The position numbers were made by a program, and so were the translations under genes. Below, piece after piece: positions 42,772 to 54,319 of a stretch of DNA of 64,000 nt (position 1 is its first letter; each line of letters starts with the position of its first letter). The notes below the pieces were generated by a model. It was not told the origin of the DNA. It was given only the letters and a program-made list of their open reading frames with translations, and did not search any database. Origin of the DNA: Knufia peltigerae (lineage: Eukaryota; Ascomycota; Eurotiomycetes; Chaetothyriales; Trichomeriaceae); NCBI GenBank assembly GCA_030247855.1, contig JAPDRN010000020.1, positions 1 to 64,000 on the forward strand, given 5' to 3'.

Positions 42772-44511
42772 TCCGGCGTCACTGTATGTTCATTAAGACG
42801 TCAGCAAGTCAGTTCGTAGCAAAGACCACAACTCAACTGAACGAACAAGGACGGCAAGATCATCTCGTCATCATCTTGACCAACAGAATGGGAACGACAT
42901 TTACAAACGTTGGACTGTTTCAACTCAAGTCATCAATTCAAGCCAACAAAGAGGCCCGTGCTGCCTTGAGTGAAGTGAAAGGATATACATGGAGGGCGGT
43001 GTGCAGGGCGGTCACAACGACTGTGTGAGGCAGATATAGGCCAGGAGTCACTCACAACGAAAGGCTCTGCCCCTGGTGGTTTGTTTGATTGAGAGTCATA
43101 GCAATCTCCGTGCATTTGATCCAGAATGTCGTTGTCAATCTGATATGGCAAGGTTCTTCAGTCTTTATACGACCTCAATCAGGTTGGAAACCAGCAGCAA
43201 CGGGTGTACAAGGTTACTCGACCCGAGATGGGCGAACTCGGACAGAGAGATCGGAACAGGGGTGATGCAACAACGTGCCGCAGATCCTCCTACACGGTAC
43301 CAGATGGTGGCCAGGATAGCACGGAGGACATATACAGGAGTCGGTGAGTGCATTCAAGTGGGTGGCGGCCAAACGGTCCAGACAAGACAAAGAACGGCGT
43401 GAAGGGGGTGAAGCTGAGGCGAAAGAGGGATCCGAGGTGACTCGAAAACGTGGACAATGAGTAATGCTACAAGCGAAGCCGAGGAGTGACAGAAATCAAG
43501 ACAAAGGCCCAGGATCCAGATGTAAGTGAGAGGGAGGTGGGCAGACCATGGACCATGGTCGCTGTCGGTTCGATACATGAGGCCTAGATAGCAATAATGT
43601 GCTATGATGATATGCTCTTGCCAGTCCGGGACGTCTAAGACCAACAGAGGCAGGAGGGATCTGAATCTATCCACACACTCGGTGGCAGGTAGATAGACCA
43701 TAGATACCTGGCTCAGGCATACAACACCAACAAGAAGCTACCTTTGGTGGACAGACGGGCAAGGTAGGTTGACCAGGATCCTAAGAATACTCGTAACTCC
43801 ATGGCCGTGGAATTGAATTCGAGGCCACAGGGCAGCTGTATTTGGGTTTTGGTAACCAATGAACCAGATGCCGGTAGTGCTTCCCAAATATCAATCTCAC
43901 CAGTGGAAAAAGAAGACCCAGTAGCGGGAGGAATACAAGGCATCAGCAAGAAGCCTCGTCAGTTGTGGTGACCATCTTGACTAATGATGCCGCTGTCAAA
44001 ATGCAGAGGCTACAACAAAATGACTGCTTTCCAAGTCCATCTGGATATTCTGTGGCCAGATGCGAAACTGACCAAGCAGTGATAGAGACGTCCATGCAAT
44101 CAGTGTCTTGTTTCATCAGTTCACAGTGACCTGTGCCTCGACTGGTCAGTCTCTTGGCTTCCTCAGTACATGGTAATGAGATACCCAATTAGTAGTATCA
44201 TGTAGACAATTGCTTCAGATCCAGGGAAATCTTACCTGATTCACAATGCCACGCTCTTCACTGTCATCAAGTGCATGTAACACACCTTGCACTTCTCTGT
44301 CCTGCCTTTTGTGCCTTTTCTTGCCTCATCTGCCGTCCTTGGATGTGTATCATCTTACAGACTCCGTCACCTTATCCGTACTCTACATGCCACCGTCTTC
44401 TGACAAGGAACATCCTATCTTGTATTCTCGGTGCAACTTGACCTGCCGCTATCCTTGTCCTCTCAACACAACGTGTGACACCTGTCTCTCTCTGCAAGCC
44501 ATTGTTACACA
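42772..44511. other. Long divergent upstream region
   Basis: About 1.74 kb between the divergent TmpA-like and acyl-CoA ligase genes. ORFs here (43354-43701, 43713-43949 and 43943-44188, all -; 42744-43028, +) have no clear coding features and may be antisense to leaders. A long upstream region containing small ORFs is common for developmental or stress-regulated fungal genes; I can show no specific motif. Confidence 0.45.
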
Positions 44512-46459
44512 ATGTCTTTGTCGTCAGCTTCCACCACAGATCACATCTGGACCTCACCACAATCTCTCCTCTCCTGGTCCAAAGAAACCTTGACGACAGA
44601 TATCGTGACCTTTGCGTTCGCTAATCTTGGTCAATATGATAAGAACAAGCCGGTAAGCTGCTTCAGCGTCAGAATTTCTGCAGCTAAGATTCAAGCTAAT
44701 GCAAACGTCAATATAGATCTTTATCGATGCAAAAGATCCGACCAAGTCCATTTCGGCGTCTCAAGCGTACACAACAGTGTGTCAACTTGTCAACGGCCTC
44801 AAAAACCTTGGTGTGAAGGAAGGAGACTGTGTGTGCCTGCACGCCTTTAACAACGTGCGTTTCTTCTGTTGCTCAGAACAACAGCCGTTTCCATCCCCCG
44901 CTTCTTCACAATCTGCTGTGTAACTCTGCTGACGGATCGATCTGGGTCATGATAGATCTGGTATCCCCTGGTGTGGCTTGCAATCATAGGGTCCGGGGCA
45001 ATTGCATCGCCCATCAATCCTGCGTATACCTCTACCGAGCTCGAACGGCATCTCCGCCTTACAGACCCTAAGTTCATCTTCACTCAACCAGGTTGCCTGG
45101 GGTCAATCGCAGAAGTAGCCTCAAAGTGTAACATTCCGAATTCTCACATCTTCCTCGTCGAAAATAACCAAGAACCAAACATCCACGGGTGTCATAGTTG
45201 GAAGACAATATTGGCAGGCTCCGAAGAATATGATCCGGTGCCTCTTTTCGAACATGGCAGATCCCTCCAAGGCCGGCTGGCATTGTACGCCATGACCAGT
45301 GGGACAACTGGACTGCCAAAGGCGGCTATGATTCCACATCGATACGTTGTTGCACAGGCAGCGGCGTTGGAGAAGCAGTTCATAACCAGAAATTATCAGG
45401 TATTGTCATCCCTTGACGTTTGTACTTCCATGACCTGTCTCAGGCTGACATTCATCACAGCCATCACAGCTCATCTGTCTGCCTGTCTTTCACGCATTTG
45501 CAGCGCCCCTTGCCCTTGTCCTTCCCCTCCGTCTCGGCATGCAGACCTATTTCCTGCCAAAGTTCAACCTGTCAGACTTCTTGCAGGCAATATCAAAGTT
45601 CGACATCACCGATGCGCCAGTCGTCCCTCCCATCCTTGGGACACTGGCTCATTTGTCAAGTGTAGACATTCAACATCTTCAGAGCCTGCGCTACGTCATA
45701 TGTGCGGGGGCTACTTTGAATCCAAATGTGCAGGAGAAGCTAGCTTCAAGGTTACATAGGGACGCGAACGTTGCCCAGTGTTGGGGAACAACCGAGGCCG
45801 GCTGGCATACCCTTGTCCCTTGGAATGAGAAAGACACATCTGGAAGTATAGGATGGCTGATGGCTGATGTCGAGCTGAAACTGGTCGACTGCAATGGTCA
45901 CAACATCAGAAGGGAAGAACAAATAGGGGAGGCTTTGATCCGATCACCGACGTTGTTTTCCGGTTACATTGGCGATGTGTCTGCCACCGTTGACTCTTTC
46001 GATCGTCAAGGATTCTATCGAACTGGGGATTTCGCTTTCGTCCGAGGTGGCAAGTTGTATTACAACGGAAGACGAAAGGAGATCATGAAAGTCAATGGCT
46101 GGCAAGTTTCGCCTACTGAGGTAGAAACTGTTTTATTAGAGCATCCACAGATCGTCGATGCAGCTGTTTACGGTGTCCAAACCGAAAATGGCCAAGGCAT
46201 TTCTCAAACGATGCTCTGTGCCTATGTCGTGCGAAGACCTTTGGAATCTGTCAGCACAGAGAAGAGTGGTTTGTCGGACAAACCTCAAGACGAACGAGCT
46301 CAAAACAGGGTGAGCGGACAGGACGTCAAGGACTTGGTCGCATCGAAACTGATTTCATACAAGCACTTGAAACAAGTGACCTTTGTCAAGAAGATCCCTC
46401 GATCACCCACCGGCAAGATATTGAGGTGGAGACTCAACGAGGTCGAGCTGGAGAAATAA
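44512..46459 (+). CDS. AMP-binding acyl-CoA ligase (4CL-like), 573 aa
   Basis: Four exons (44512-44652, 44717-44854, 44956-45399 and 45461-46459) join in phase. The fold of the ANL superfamily is seen: P-loop motif MTSGTTGLPKAAMIPHR at about residue 205, FHAFAAPLALVLPLRLG, the ATP/AMP motif CWGTTEAGWH, the hinge FYRTGD near 427, NGRRKEIMKVNGWQVSP and the C-terminal PRSPTGKILRW with its catalytic Lys. The motif set matches 4-coumarate/fatty-acid CoA ligase-like enzymes, which make acyl-AMP then acyl-CoA. No SKL-type peroxisomal signal is present; the C-terminus is VELEK. The acyl substrate cannot be told from sequence. Confidence 0.92.
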
Positions 46460-46959
46460 TGTCGGCTGTCCGTTGAGTGGTCATGGCATCTCAGCGTCTG
46501 ATATGTCGCGGCAAGATTGCACGAGAGAGCAACCAAATGGTCCTAAGAAAGTGAGTTCGAGTGGCCAAAGAGGAACCAGAAAGTTCTATCTCTTCACTTG
46601 ATTATTGATGTGATGACAGTTTTGAGAGAGTCGATGAAGTGACTCGATAGTGGTGCTGTTTAGCGATGCCAATCACAATGTACTGTACGGATAGAAGCAA
46701 ACGAATACTATTTGGCTTGTTGAGGGTCAGCGGCCAGTACGGCGGAGTATCTCGGCATACTTTCTGTCGTTCTTTTCGCCCCCTGAATTTTTATCACGTT
46801 GTATTGTAACTACTCCAGGCATCAAGTTGTCACTGAAGCACAAATTGTTGATGCCCACGAATTTCACACCTCGATATACTCATTAGGACAACATCTACCT
46901 TTTGCTCTTCCGTAACGAAGCTCGATCATTGACCTTGACCGTGGATAAGAAACATAAAA
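46460..46959. other. Intergenic region
   Basis: 500 bp between the acyl-CoA ligase and tubulin cofactor B genes, both on the plus strand. The minus ORF 46300-46536 overlaps the ligase end and is a shadow. No feature found. Confidence 0.5.
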
Positions 46960-47859
46960 ATGACAACCATGACAACTCCCGCCGACATTTCGGTTCAAAT
47001 CGTCGTTCCCAACGACACCAATAATAACCCACCACTTTTGTCGGCCGAGCGACGAATCACACCGTCATGGACCGTATCACAACTCAAGTCCAAACTAGAA
47101 CCCGTGACCGGGATCCCTGCTTCTTTCCAGACCCTCCGCACTCGTGGCCGCGGCGGCCGTATAGGAGACCCTTCGTCGTCTTCTCCCGGCTGGGTGACCT
47201 TGTCCGACGATTCCAGCTTGGTGGGAGACCCCGCCTACGGTCTCGTTCGAGGCAGCGAGATTGAGATCCTCGACGGCCGTCCCGCGGCGGCGCGGCAACA
47301 GTTTGACTTTTCCGACCTCGCCGCGGTCGAAAAGTACCAGATGCCGGCGTCCCAGTACGAGAAGCTCGAGGACAGCGTGCTCGCTTGGAAGAGGCGGGCC
47401 AAGCTGGGCCGGTTCGACCCCGACCAGAAGTCGCCCGCGGAGCTGGCGGAGGAACGGACGAGGGTCGACACCGAGGCCGTCGCCTCGCGAGGGATCACCG
47501 CGGGACAGAGGTGCAGGGTCGGCGAAGACGACGCGAGGCGAGGCACCGTCAGGTTCGTCGGAGCGATCGAGGGGTTGGGAGGTGCCCGGGAGGCAGGGTG
47601 CGTGTGGGTGGGCGTCGAACTGGACGAGCCCGTGGGACGGAACGACGGGAGTGTGCTTGTCGAGGTGACAATTTCGAACGATGACGATGACGACGACGAT
47701 GACGACGAAACGAAAGGCAAGAAAAAGGAAAAGACGACGAAAAAGGTCAAGGTTTTTGAATGCGGTGCGAAATTCGGTGTGTTTGCGAGACCAGAAAAGG
47801 TCGAGGTCGGAGAGCAGTATGCCCCGCTTGGTCTGGATGAGGACATGGAAGAAGTTTGA
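46960..47859 (+). CDS. alf1: Tubulin-folding cofactor B, 299 aa
   Basis: An uninterrupted frame. Residues about 9-105 form a ubiquitin-like domain (ISVQIVVPND, SQLKSKLEPVTGIP). The linker contains AVEKYQMPASQYEKLEDSVL and AWKRRAKLGRFDP, diagnostic of the family. A CAP-Gly domain follows from about 177: GTVRFVGAIEG, CVWVGVELDEP and the glycine-rich FECGAKFGVFARPEKVEVG. An Asp/Lys insertion (about DDDDDDDDDE then KGKKKEK) sits between them. Cofactor B captures alpha-tubulin from the chaperonin and, with cofactor E, guides tubulin dimer assembly. The C-terminus, DEDMEEV, is close to the usual acidic end that mimics tubulin tails. Confidence 0.93.
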   Translation: MTTMTTPADISVQIVVPNDTNNNPPLLSAERRITPSWTVSQLKSKLEPVTGIPASFQTLRTRGRGGRIGDPSSSSPGWVTLSDDSSLVGDPAYGLVRGSEIEILDGRPAAARQQFDFSDLAAVEKYQMPASQYEKLEDSVLAWKRRAKLGRFDPDQKSPAELAEERTRVDTEAVASRGITAGQRCRVGEDDARRGTVRFVGAIEGLGGAREAGCVWVGVELDEPVGRNDGSVLVEVTISNDDDDDDDDDETKGKKKEKTTKKVKVFECGAKFGVFARPEKVEVGEQYAPLGLDEDMEEV

Positions 47860-48665
47860 ACGAGGTGTGATTTCTCTACCTTCCCCATGATTATCATCTG
47901 CTTCGATATGCTGAGAGGAGATGAGGTACCCCTAAAGTCTTGCCACGTTGCAGTTGCAGAAAATGGTTGGAGGCTGGCGCGTGCCGTGATCGGAGATGAG
48001 GACGAGCACCATCTACGGTGTTCTGAAGAAACATCGTTTGGCGATACGGAAAGCATTCAGAGCTGGAGAGCCAGGAGGTCATCACCACCTGGGAATGACA
48101 GAGTACGAGTGGCGAGGGAGCGGGAGTGAATCTCTTGACACATACCCAGCCCATTCATGACTGTTCTACGACCGAAGGGCATCACGAGGCGGACTGATGC
48201 CCACTGGAATGGGATTAAAGACATTATGCTGGTATCTCTACTCGTACCTGGGTATGGGTGTGTAATGTCAACACACTATCCAATGGGCCCGACCAAAACG
48301 GGCAAAGCAGGAAAAGGCATCAGAGCAATCTCGCCGTACGTATTGATGAACAAAAGACCTCGGACAATATAGAGGTTACAACAATTTGCGCGAACGATGC
48401 ATGGGCATTTCCATTGTCAAGGTGATGATAATTCTAGACATGGCGACAAAAGTTTTCATTATATTCATAGTATTTCGTACGAAGTACTCGTATCAATCAC
48501 ACCACCATCATGAAGCCAGAGTAGGTACGTATGTACCACTTACTGACAACACTCGCACAGAGCCCTGAAAAGCGAGAGAGATCGTAATTTCGAGTTCGTA
48601 GAGTCGAACATTGAGGGTTCCAAATGCCCAACTTGTCCGAGTGTGTTTGTATTATACCGTGATGA
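47860..48665. other. Intergenic region between convergent genes
   Basis: About 800 bp between the ends of the cofactor B and mif2 genes. ORFs here (47887-48129, 48157-48372, 48386-48568, +) have no recognisable features. It would hold the two 3' regions. Confidence 0.5.
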
Positions 48666-50812
48666 TCATTGTTCATCTTCGTTAAAAGGTACGAGCTCGC
48701 ACCCTTGGCTGAAGAACACACGAGCCGGTTTCTCCAGTTCGTTCTCTATCGAGTATTGATTACCTATAAATACAACGGCCGTGTTAGCATGTCGATTACA
48801 CCATGGAACAAGACTGTAGAAATCAAACTCACCTCTCGGGACTTGCCAAAAACCACCCTTGCCGATGCTGAATCGATTCATACTTCCGGTTTCGTCACCA
48901 TCAATGGGACCGACAGTCACACTGACCCGACCCTTGACGACGTAGAAGCTCATATGCATCTTTCGGCTGTTTTTAGGTCTCTTGATGCCACCGGGCGGCA
49001 GATCGACAAGGCCTGATCCAAAGAAATTCGTGCTCAACAACTTGGCGTAGCGGAATGTCGGACCTTCGTTGAGGCTTGAAGCCTTGACTTCTCGCGTCTT
49101 GATGGCAGCAGGAGCGTGGGCTATCTCGATTTCCTCCTCGTCTTCCATCGGCGCCTGTTCTTGAGTGTCCCACAACGAAACAAACCCACGCAAGGTTCCG
49201 GAATCCGTCTCCCACGGCTCCGCATAGGGATCTTCTTTCGGCATCCCGTCGACGTCCATGTCTTCATCAGAATCTGAAGACTCTGATAACTCGGCTGACG
49301 CTGCGCGTGGCTTGCTGTTGCCTTTACCTTTGGCTGTTTTCTTGCCCTTTTTCGATTTTTGCGTTGCAATTTGACTCTCGACTTCCTCCGTCCGTACAAT
49401 TTCTTTGATGCTGTTCAAGGGAAATCGAGCGCCATCTGCGAGACCACTCTTAGGACTACCTCCATAGACACATCTTTCGTTGCGCCAGTACGCCAAAGGC
49501 TTGATGCTGACACGTCCGCTTCGGGTGTGCGTAACGCCATCATCAGCCGGCGTTTCGCGACGCAATATGTACAGAGATCTTGGTGGGCCAGGCCTTGCTT
49601 TCACCTTCTCAATGATGTTCTCAAGTTCCTGCTCCTGTCGAGACGACATTGGGACGTTGGCGTCCTTCTTCCTCAGAGGTTGTTTGCCTTTTGGTTTCGG
49701 TGATCGCGATTGCTTTTCCGTCGGCCTCTGGGATACTTCTATGGTTGATGCCTGTTGTTTGTCCTTGACTTTCCGAGCCTTTCGAGCTACAGGCGAAACC
49801 GCCGCTTCCTCATCATGTTCAACCGTGTCCGATTTTCTCTTCCTTCGTGAATTTGCTTCGTTGTGCATCGTGGGGTGGACCTCAGGCTCAGGCTCAGGCT
49901 CGAAAGTCTGGTCTGCCTCTTCATCATCTAGCTCTTGCGCAGGGCTACCAAGACCCTCCATTGCTTCCCCCTCTTCCTCCCAAGGCGCGTCTTCCTGCTC
50001 GTTGGGTGTCGGACCGTAGTCCTCGGTTGTGGGCAATGCATGCCCCTCATCTAGCGCGGGATCATGGGATATGTCTGGCAGTGAAGTTTCGAAGGAGGGT
50101 GCACGTTCGCGGACTTCGCTCAGTTCCCTCTCTATCTGGACCATGCTCATTCTAGACCTCCCATTCGAAGGTGTGCTGTGCATTGTAATATCTCGCAACG
50201 GCGACTTTTCTGGGCTGGGGCTGACGCTGGGTTGTTGCATTTGTCTGACACTGCCGATGTTGGGCGTGTTCTCAAGATCTTCCTGGTGTCCAAACCGTTG
50301 GCTTTTCCTCGAAGAGAATATATCCATTCCATTGCTTCTTCTAGCAGTTCCACTGATCCCAGCTTTCCGAGGCGAAGAAGACGCAGGCGGCCGCACCGGC
50401 GTATTCCGAGTTGTTCGTCGCGAGGCCGACAGTGTTTGTCTAGGAGTCAGGCTTGATGCTGGTATTCTTAGTATCGATCCGTAAAGTGTAGCAGACGGCC
50501 GTGCTAGGGCTCTGTGCCGTTGACACATGACTCCCAATTACAACCACGACATACCTGCTTCATCTACGCTTTCCATGACCACCATGTTCTTCAGCGGAGA
50601 GGGTTTGCGCGGGGACGAAAATATTCCCGTTATCTCCTCCATTCCGTTCGCATCGACAGGTCTTTGCTCCAGCGTGACACCGGTTCGCCTGCTTCCAATC
50701 AGTTTCTGCTCCGTGATGATCAGAGGCCTGCAATATCCCACCTTCCCAACTTGCCCACCGCAGAGTAATCAACATCGTCACGCCCGCGACGGACGGGGGC
50801 TCGGGGAGCCAT
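48666..50812 (-). CDS. mif2: Mif2/CENP-C inner kinetochore protein
   Basis: Four exons (50742-50812, 50555-50688, 48833-50509 and 48666-48763) join in phase, giving 659 aa. The N-terminus, MAPRAPVRRGRDDVDYSAVG then GRRTGVTLEQRPVDANGMEE, is the conserved Mif2 head that contacts the Mis12/COMA complex. The CENP-C motif, TRSGRVSIKPLAYWRNER, lies at about residues 393-410 and binds the CENP-A nucleosome. The C-terminal cupin, RKMHMSFYVVKGRVSVTVG to WQVPRGNQYSIENE, dimerises. The middle is acidic and basic low-complexity. The last intron (48764-48832) is 69 bp, has no stop and is 3n, so its retention would keep the frame. Divergent from rnh201. Confidence 0.95.
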
Positions 50813-51164
50813 GGCGCACGCAGGGAGTGCAATGGAGGGGTCAATTCGATCGGGTAAGCCAATATCCCAAGTTGTAGGTGACAGGTACCGTTCTCTAGTT
50901 TCAATGAATCTTCAATCGCTCAATGCAGTGATGCTCGCGCACACCACAAGTTGTTTACGCGGGAATGGTCAATTCGGGTTAGTGCGGCCAATCAAGGCGG
51001 TAAACTGAATTCTGCCGAGATTTCAATTCCGATGTAAAGCCGGACGCGTTTCGGGCGTGCTGGCCTTTACCCATGTACGCGTCTCGACCACATCTTGTTC
51101 AAAGAGGTCGACGAACAAAAGTTGTAGAATCGTAATAAGTGGTTGGTCCAAACTGGCTCAAACG

Positions 51165-52196
51165 ATGGAAGAAGAAACTGCCGTCTCCGAAGTCCCTGCA
51201 TCAGCAGTTTTTGTCCCTCCCTCCGTTCAAGATCACGAGGACGCATTGTTGGACGGGAAAAGTTATGCGCACTACAGTGCTGTGCCAGAAGCAATATCGA
51301 CCAACAGCGAGTCAGAACTAGGGACGCCTTGCGTACTGGGTGTGGACGAAGCCGGGCGTGGGCCGGTCATCGGACCTATGATCTATGGAGTCTACTACCT
51401 TCCCATCGAACTGGAGCAGTCATTACTATCCACGACGTATCACTTTGACGACTCCAAGGTCCTCACTCCTGCCGTCCGAGCCAACTTGATGAAGGCGGTT
51501 TGTCAAGCAGACACAGACTTGTACAAGTCGTCTGGCTGGGCCATCAAGTCACTCAGCGCCCAGGACATTGGCGCTGGAATGATGAAGAACGGAGGTTCCT
51601 ACAACCTCAACGCGCAGGCCATGGACGCCACGGTCGAGCTGATCAGAGGCGTCGTTGATCGAGGCGTCAACGTCAGCGAGATCTACGTCGATACCATTGG
51701 CAAACCCTCGGTGTATCAGAAAAAGCTGCAGTTGATTTTCCCAACCATCAAGATCACGGTCGAGAAAAAAGCCGACAGCCTCTTCCCCTGTGTCAGCGCG
51801 GCCAGTGTCGTAGCAAAAGTGACGAGGGACGTCAGCTGTGAGACCCTTCTCGAAGAGTACGTTCGTGCGGTCGGGCCTTCCTCAGAACACGATGACCAGG
51901 AAGTCACATGGGGGTCGGGTTATCCTTCGGACGCAAGGTGCGTGAGCTGGATGAAGGCTGCAATCGACCCTGTTTGGGGTTTCGGAAATGAATGCAGGTT
52001 CAGCTGGGGTACCGTCAAGGATATGCTCGAGCAGAAGGGTGGAGTTGCGAAGAGGACAGACTGGCCGGAGGACGATGAGGGTGACAACATGCGGCTTTCA
52101 CACTACTTCGGGGGTGAAGGGGGATCTGGTCCTCAGACAGAGACGGATGAATTGCGGACCTGGTTTGGCACTGGCGTCGGACAGAAAGCATTTTGA
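51165..52196 (+). CDS. rnh201: RNase H2 catalytic subunit A, 343 aa
   Basis: I chose the ATG at 51165 (MEEETAVSEV); a longer frame begins with a non-ATG codon. Type 2 RNase H motifs: LGVDEAGRGPVIGPMIYG with the Asp-Glu pair, FDDSKVLTP, the YVDTIGKP block with its Asp and the EKKADSLFPCVSAASVVAK block with a Cys-Val-Ser-Ala core and conserved Asp and Lys. GSGYPSDARC follows, close to the usual GxGYxSD. RNase H2 cleaves RNA of RNA-DNA hybrids and removes single misincorporated ribonucleotides; subunit A is catalytic and works with two accessory subunits, which are not in this window. It converges on the flavocytochrome gene (122 bp between stops). Confidence 0.95.
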   Translation: MEEETAVSEVPASAVFVPPSVQDHEDALLDGKSYAHYSAVPEAISTNSESELGTPCVLGVDEAGRGPVIGPMIYGVYYLPIELEQSLLSTTYHFDDSKVLTPAVRANLMKAVCQADTDLYKSSGWAIKSLSAQDIGAGMMKNGGSYNLNAQAMDATVELIRGVVDRGVNVSEIYVDTIGKPSVYQKKLQLIFPTIKITVEKKADSLFPCVSAASVVAKVTRDVSCETLLEEYVRAVGPSSEHDDQEVTWGSGYPSDARCVSWMKAAIDPVWGFGNECRFSWGTVKDMLEQKGGVAKRTDWPEDDEGDNMRLSHYFGGEGGSGPQTETDELRTWFGTGVGQKAF

Positions 52197-52318
52197 TTGT
52201 CATCACTGTTCTTTGCTGGCTAAAGCGCTTTCCAGAAGACAAAGTTTGCAAACGCCACGCTGAAATGCCCGCATGCAAAAATATGACAAAATGGGATCCT
52301 CGAGTATCCCAGGCCGCT

Positions 52319-53895
52319 TCAGAGCTTCGACTTGGACCAGAGGCCCTTCATGGCGCCTTGGAAACCAGGAAGGTTCGCTGGGCCATCATAGATGTCTCTC
52401 TCAACAGCCCTGGTGTTGATATGCACAGGGCCGAGCTCCGACATTTTCTCGACGCCCAGCAATCGTGCCGCCGTGGCAGTTTCGTCCCGCAGGATTTCAA
52501 GGACACGCTCGACGCCGGCGATACCACCAGCTGCCAAGCCGAACAGCGCCCCGCGGCCACACCCGACAGCCTTTGCTCCGAGTGCCAAAGCCTTCACGAC
52601 GTCGGTGCCTCGCTTAATTCCTCCATCGACCACGACATCGATCTTGGTGAGGACCTCGGGGCAGTATTTGTGGATTTCCATCAGGGTGTGGATGGATGGG
52701 GGCGCGGTGTCCAGGGCCCGGCCGCCGTGGTTCGACAGGATGATGCCCTTGACCTGGTCCGAGTGCTGGGCGGCGCGGTAGGCATCTTCGTGAGTCTGTA
52801 GCCCCTTGAGGATGATGGGCTTGTCTGTATGCTTCTTCAACCAGGGTAGGGTTTTGGTCCAAGTCAGAGTCGGGTCGGTCCCGAAGAACAGTGACTGTCC
52901 GATGCCACCGCCTCCTTTTAGTTCCGTGCCCCCGGCGTCCTTGATGGCCGCGCTGTGGTCTTCGACGATGAACTTGCCACGCTCGTCGTCCTCTCGCTTG
53001 CCGGGGACGGGCGCGTCCAGAGTCAGACAGATAAATTTGATGGCGTCCAGTTTGTTGATCCGTGCCAACATGTCCTCTGACTTTTTCCGTTGCGTCTGCA
53101 CGTAGAGCTGCCAACCAAACACCTGGCCCGGGCCGGCGTCCTTGACGATCTGCTCGGGCGTCTGACTCGCATTGTTGGAGATGATTTGGATCGTTCCAAA
53201 CTTCTTGCACGCCTGCGCTATCCCCCACTCCCCGTCCGGGTGGGCCAGCCGCGCCATGGCCGCGGGGGACACGAAGACGGGCAGGTCCATCTTGTGGCCC
53301 AAGAACGTCGTGCCGAGGTCACACTTCTCGCAGTCCACGAACACGCGCGGCCGCAGGAGGATCTGTCTGTAGACCGTGTTGTTGAAGTGCTTGCTCGCCA
53401 GGTCGTCGGCCGCCGAGTAGTAGTAGGCCCACCCCTTCTTGGACATCTTCTTCTTGGCCGCCGCCTCGATCTCGTCCAGGTTCAACAGCGCCGCGAGGGG
53501 CAGCTCGACCTCGTCGCTGGGGCTGGGTTCAGGTCCGACGTCCGTCGCGGCCTTGACGGGTTCCGGGAGGGTCTGGGGGTCGATGGGCCCGATCTTCGCA
53601 GACTCGGGGAGGTTCTCTTCGAGAGTCCCCGGAGGGTGGATCGGGTCGTACTCCTCGGTCGCATCCTTTCCCGCGAGCTTGAGGATGATGTTGGCGCCGC
53701 CCGGGTGGTTGGGCAAAAAGTCGGTGACGTCGTACACCGTCCCGTACAATATCACCCAGCACGAATCCTTGGACTTGTGCTTCTGCACTGTGTACATCCG
53801 GTTTCGCGGATCAGTAACAGCAAAAGAAGAGCGGCGATGGGCCCAGATGAGTTGAAGTAGCACGTACCTTCTGCAAAGTCGATGAGCTTCGACAT
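52319..53895 (-). CDS. Flavocytochrome b2-type 2-hydroxyacid dehydrogenase with PTS1
   Basis: Exon 1 (53868-53895, MSKLIDFAE) joins exon 2 (52319-53787) across an 80-bp intron, giving 498 aa. Residues about 1-85 form a cytochrome b5 domain with heme ligands His37 (HPGG) and His60. An FMN-dependent TIM barrel follows: GWAYYYSAADD, FVSPAAMARLAHPDGE, WQLYVQ, LTLDAPVPGKREDDER, PIILKGL, the catalytic LSNHGGRALD His and Arg, and VVVDGGIKRGTDVVKALALG. This matches L-lactate dehydrogenase (cytochrome c) Cyb2. Unlike mitochondrial yeast Cyb2 it has no transit peptide and ends in SKL, a peroxisomal targeting signal. So peroxisomal oxidation of a 2-hydroxyacid is inferred; the exact substrate is unknown. 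Confidence 0.93.
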
Positions 53896-54319
53896 ATTGT
53901 CGGCTCCGAAATGCTGTTCAGAGAGAATCCGGTGGTAATACGGGGATCACGAGCAGACAGGATTGAAAAAGTGATGGGATGGAGGTGGTCATTGGTATAT
54001 CTTATCTAGGATATGAACTCCCCCACAGCGAGTCCCTTTCGCTCATCGTTGTTCCCCCAAATCTCGGTATTCTTTTGTCCTCGAAAGCCGTCGGCATTTG
54101 ATACACCGAAGCAAAGATTATACACCGAAGCAAAGATTGGACAGAACCGATCGTTGGCATCGGGAGGAAAAGCGACACGGCACATCCACAACTCTCCCTC
54201 TATTTGTCCTTGTTCGCTCTTTACAAAGTATATAGAAATTATAGTTCTCTTTCCATTCGCTCCCTGCAATGACGGGCTGGTTGAGTCCTTAGTACGTATC
54301 GTGTGATCCATGCATTTGG
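53896..54319. other. Intergenic region
   Basis: About 420 bp between two minus-strand genes. It contains an 18-bp direct repeat, TACACCGAAGCAAAGATT, in tandem at about 54102-54138. Opposed ORFs 54006-54311 (-) and 54013-54306 (+) mirror each other and are not genes. Confidence 0.5.

Noticed and set aside
47235..48056. 273-codon minus-strand ORF opposite the cofactor B gene
   Set aside because: Low-complexity Ser/Pro shadow of a gene with a clear CAP-Gly domain on the other strand.
51057..51164. N-terminal extension of RNase H2 subunit A
   Set aside because: Begins with GTG rather than ATG; the next ATG (51165) gives the length expected for the family.
53090..53860. 256-codon plus-strand ORF opposite the flavocytochrome gene
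   Set aside because: Arg/Val/Gly-rich, no motif; shadow of the GC-rich coding strand, which carries all expected family motifs.
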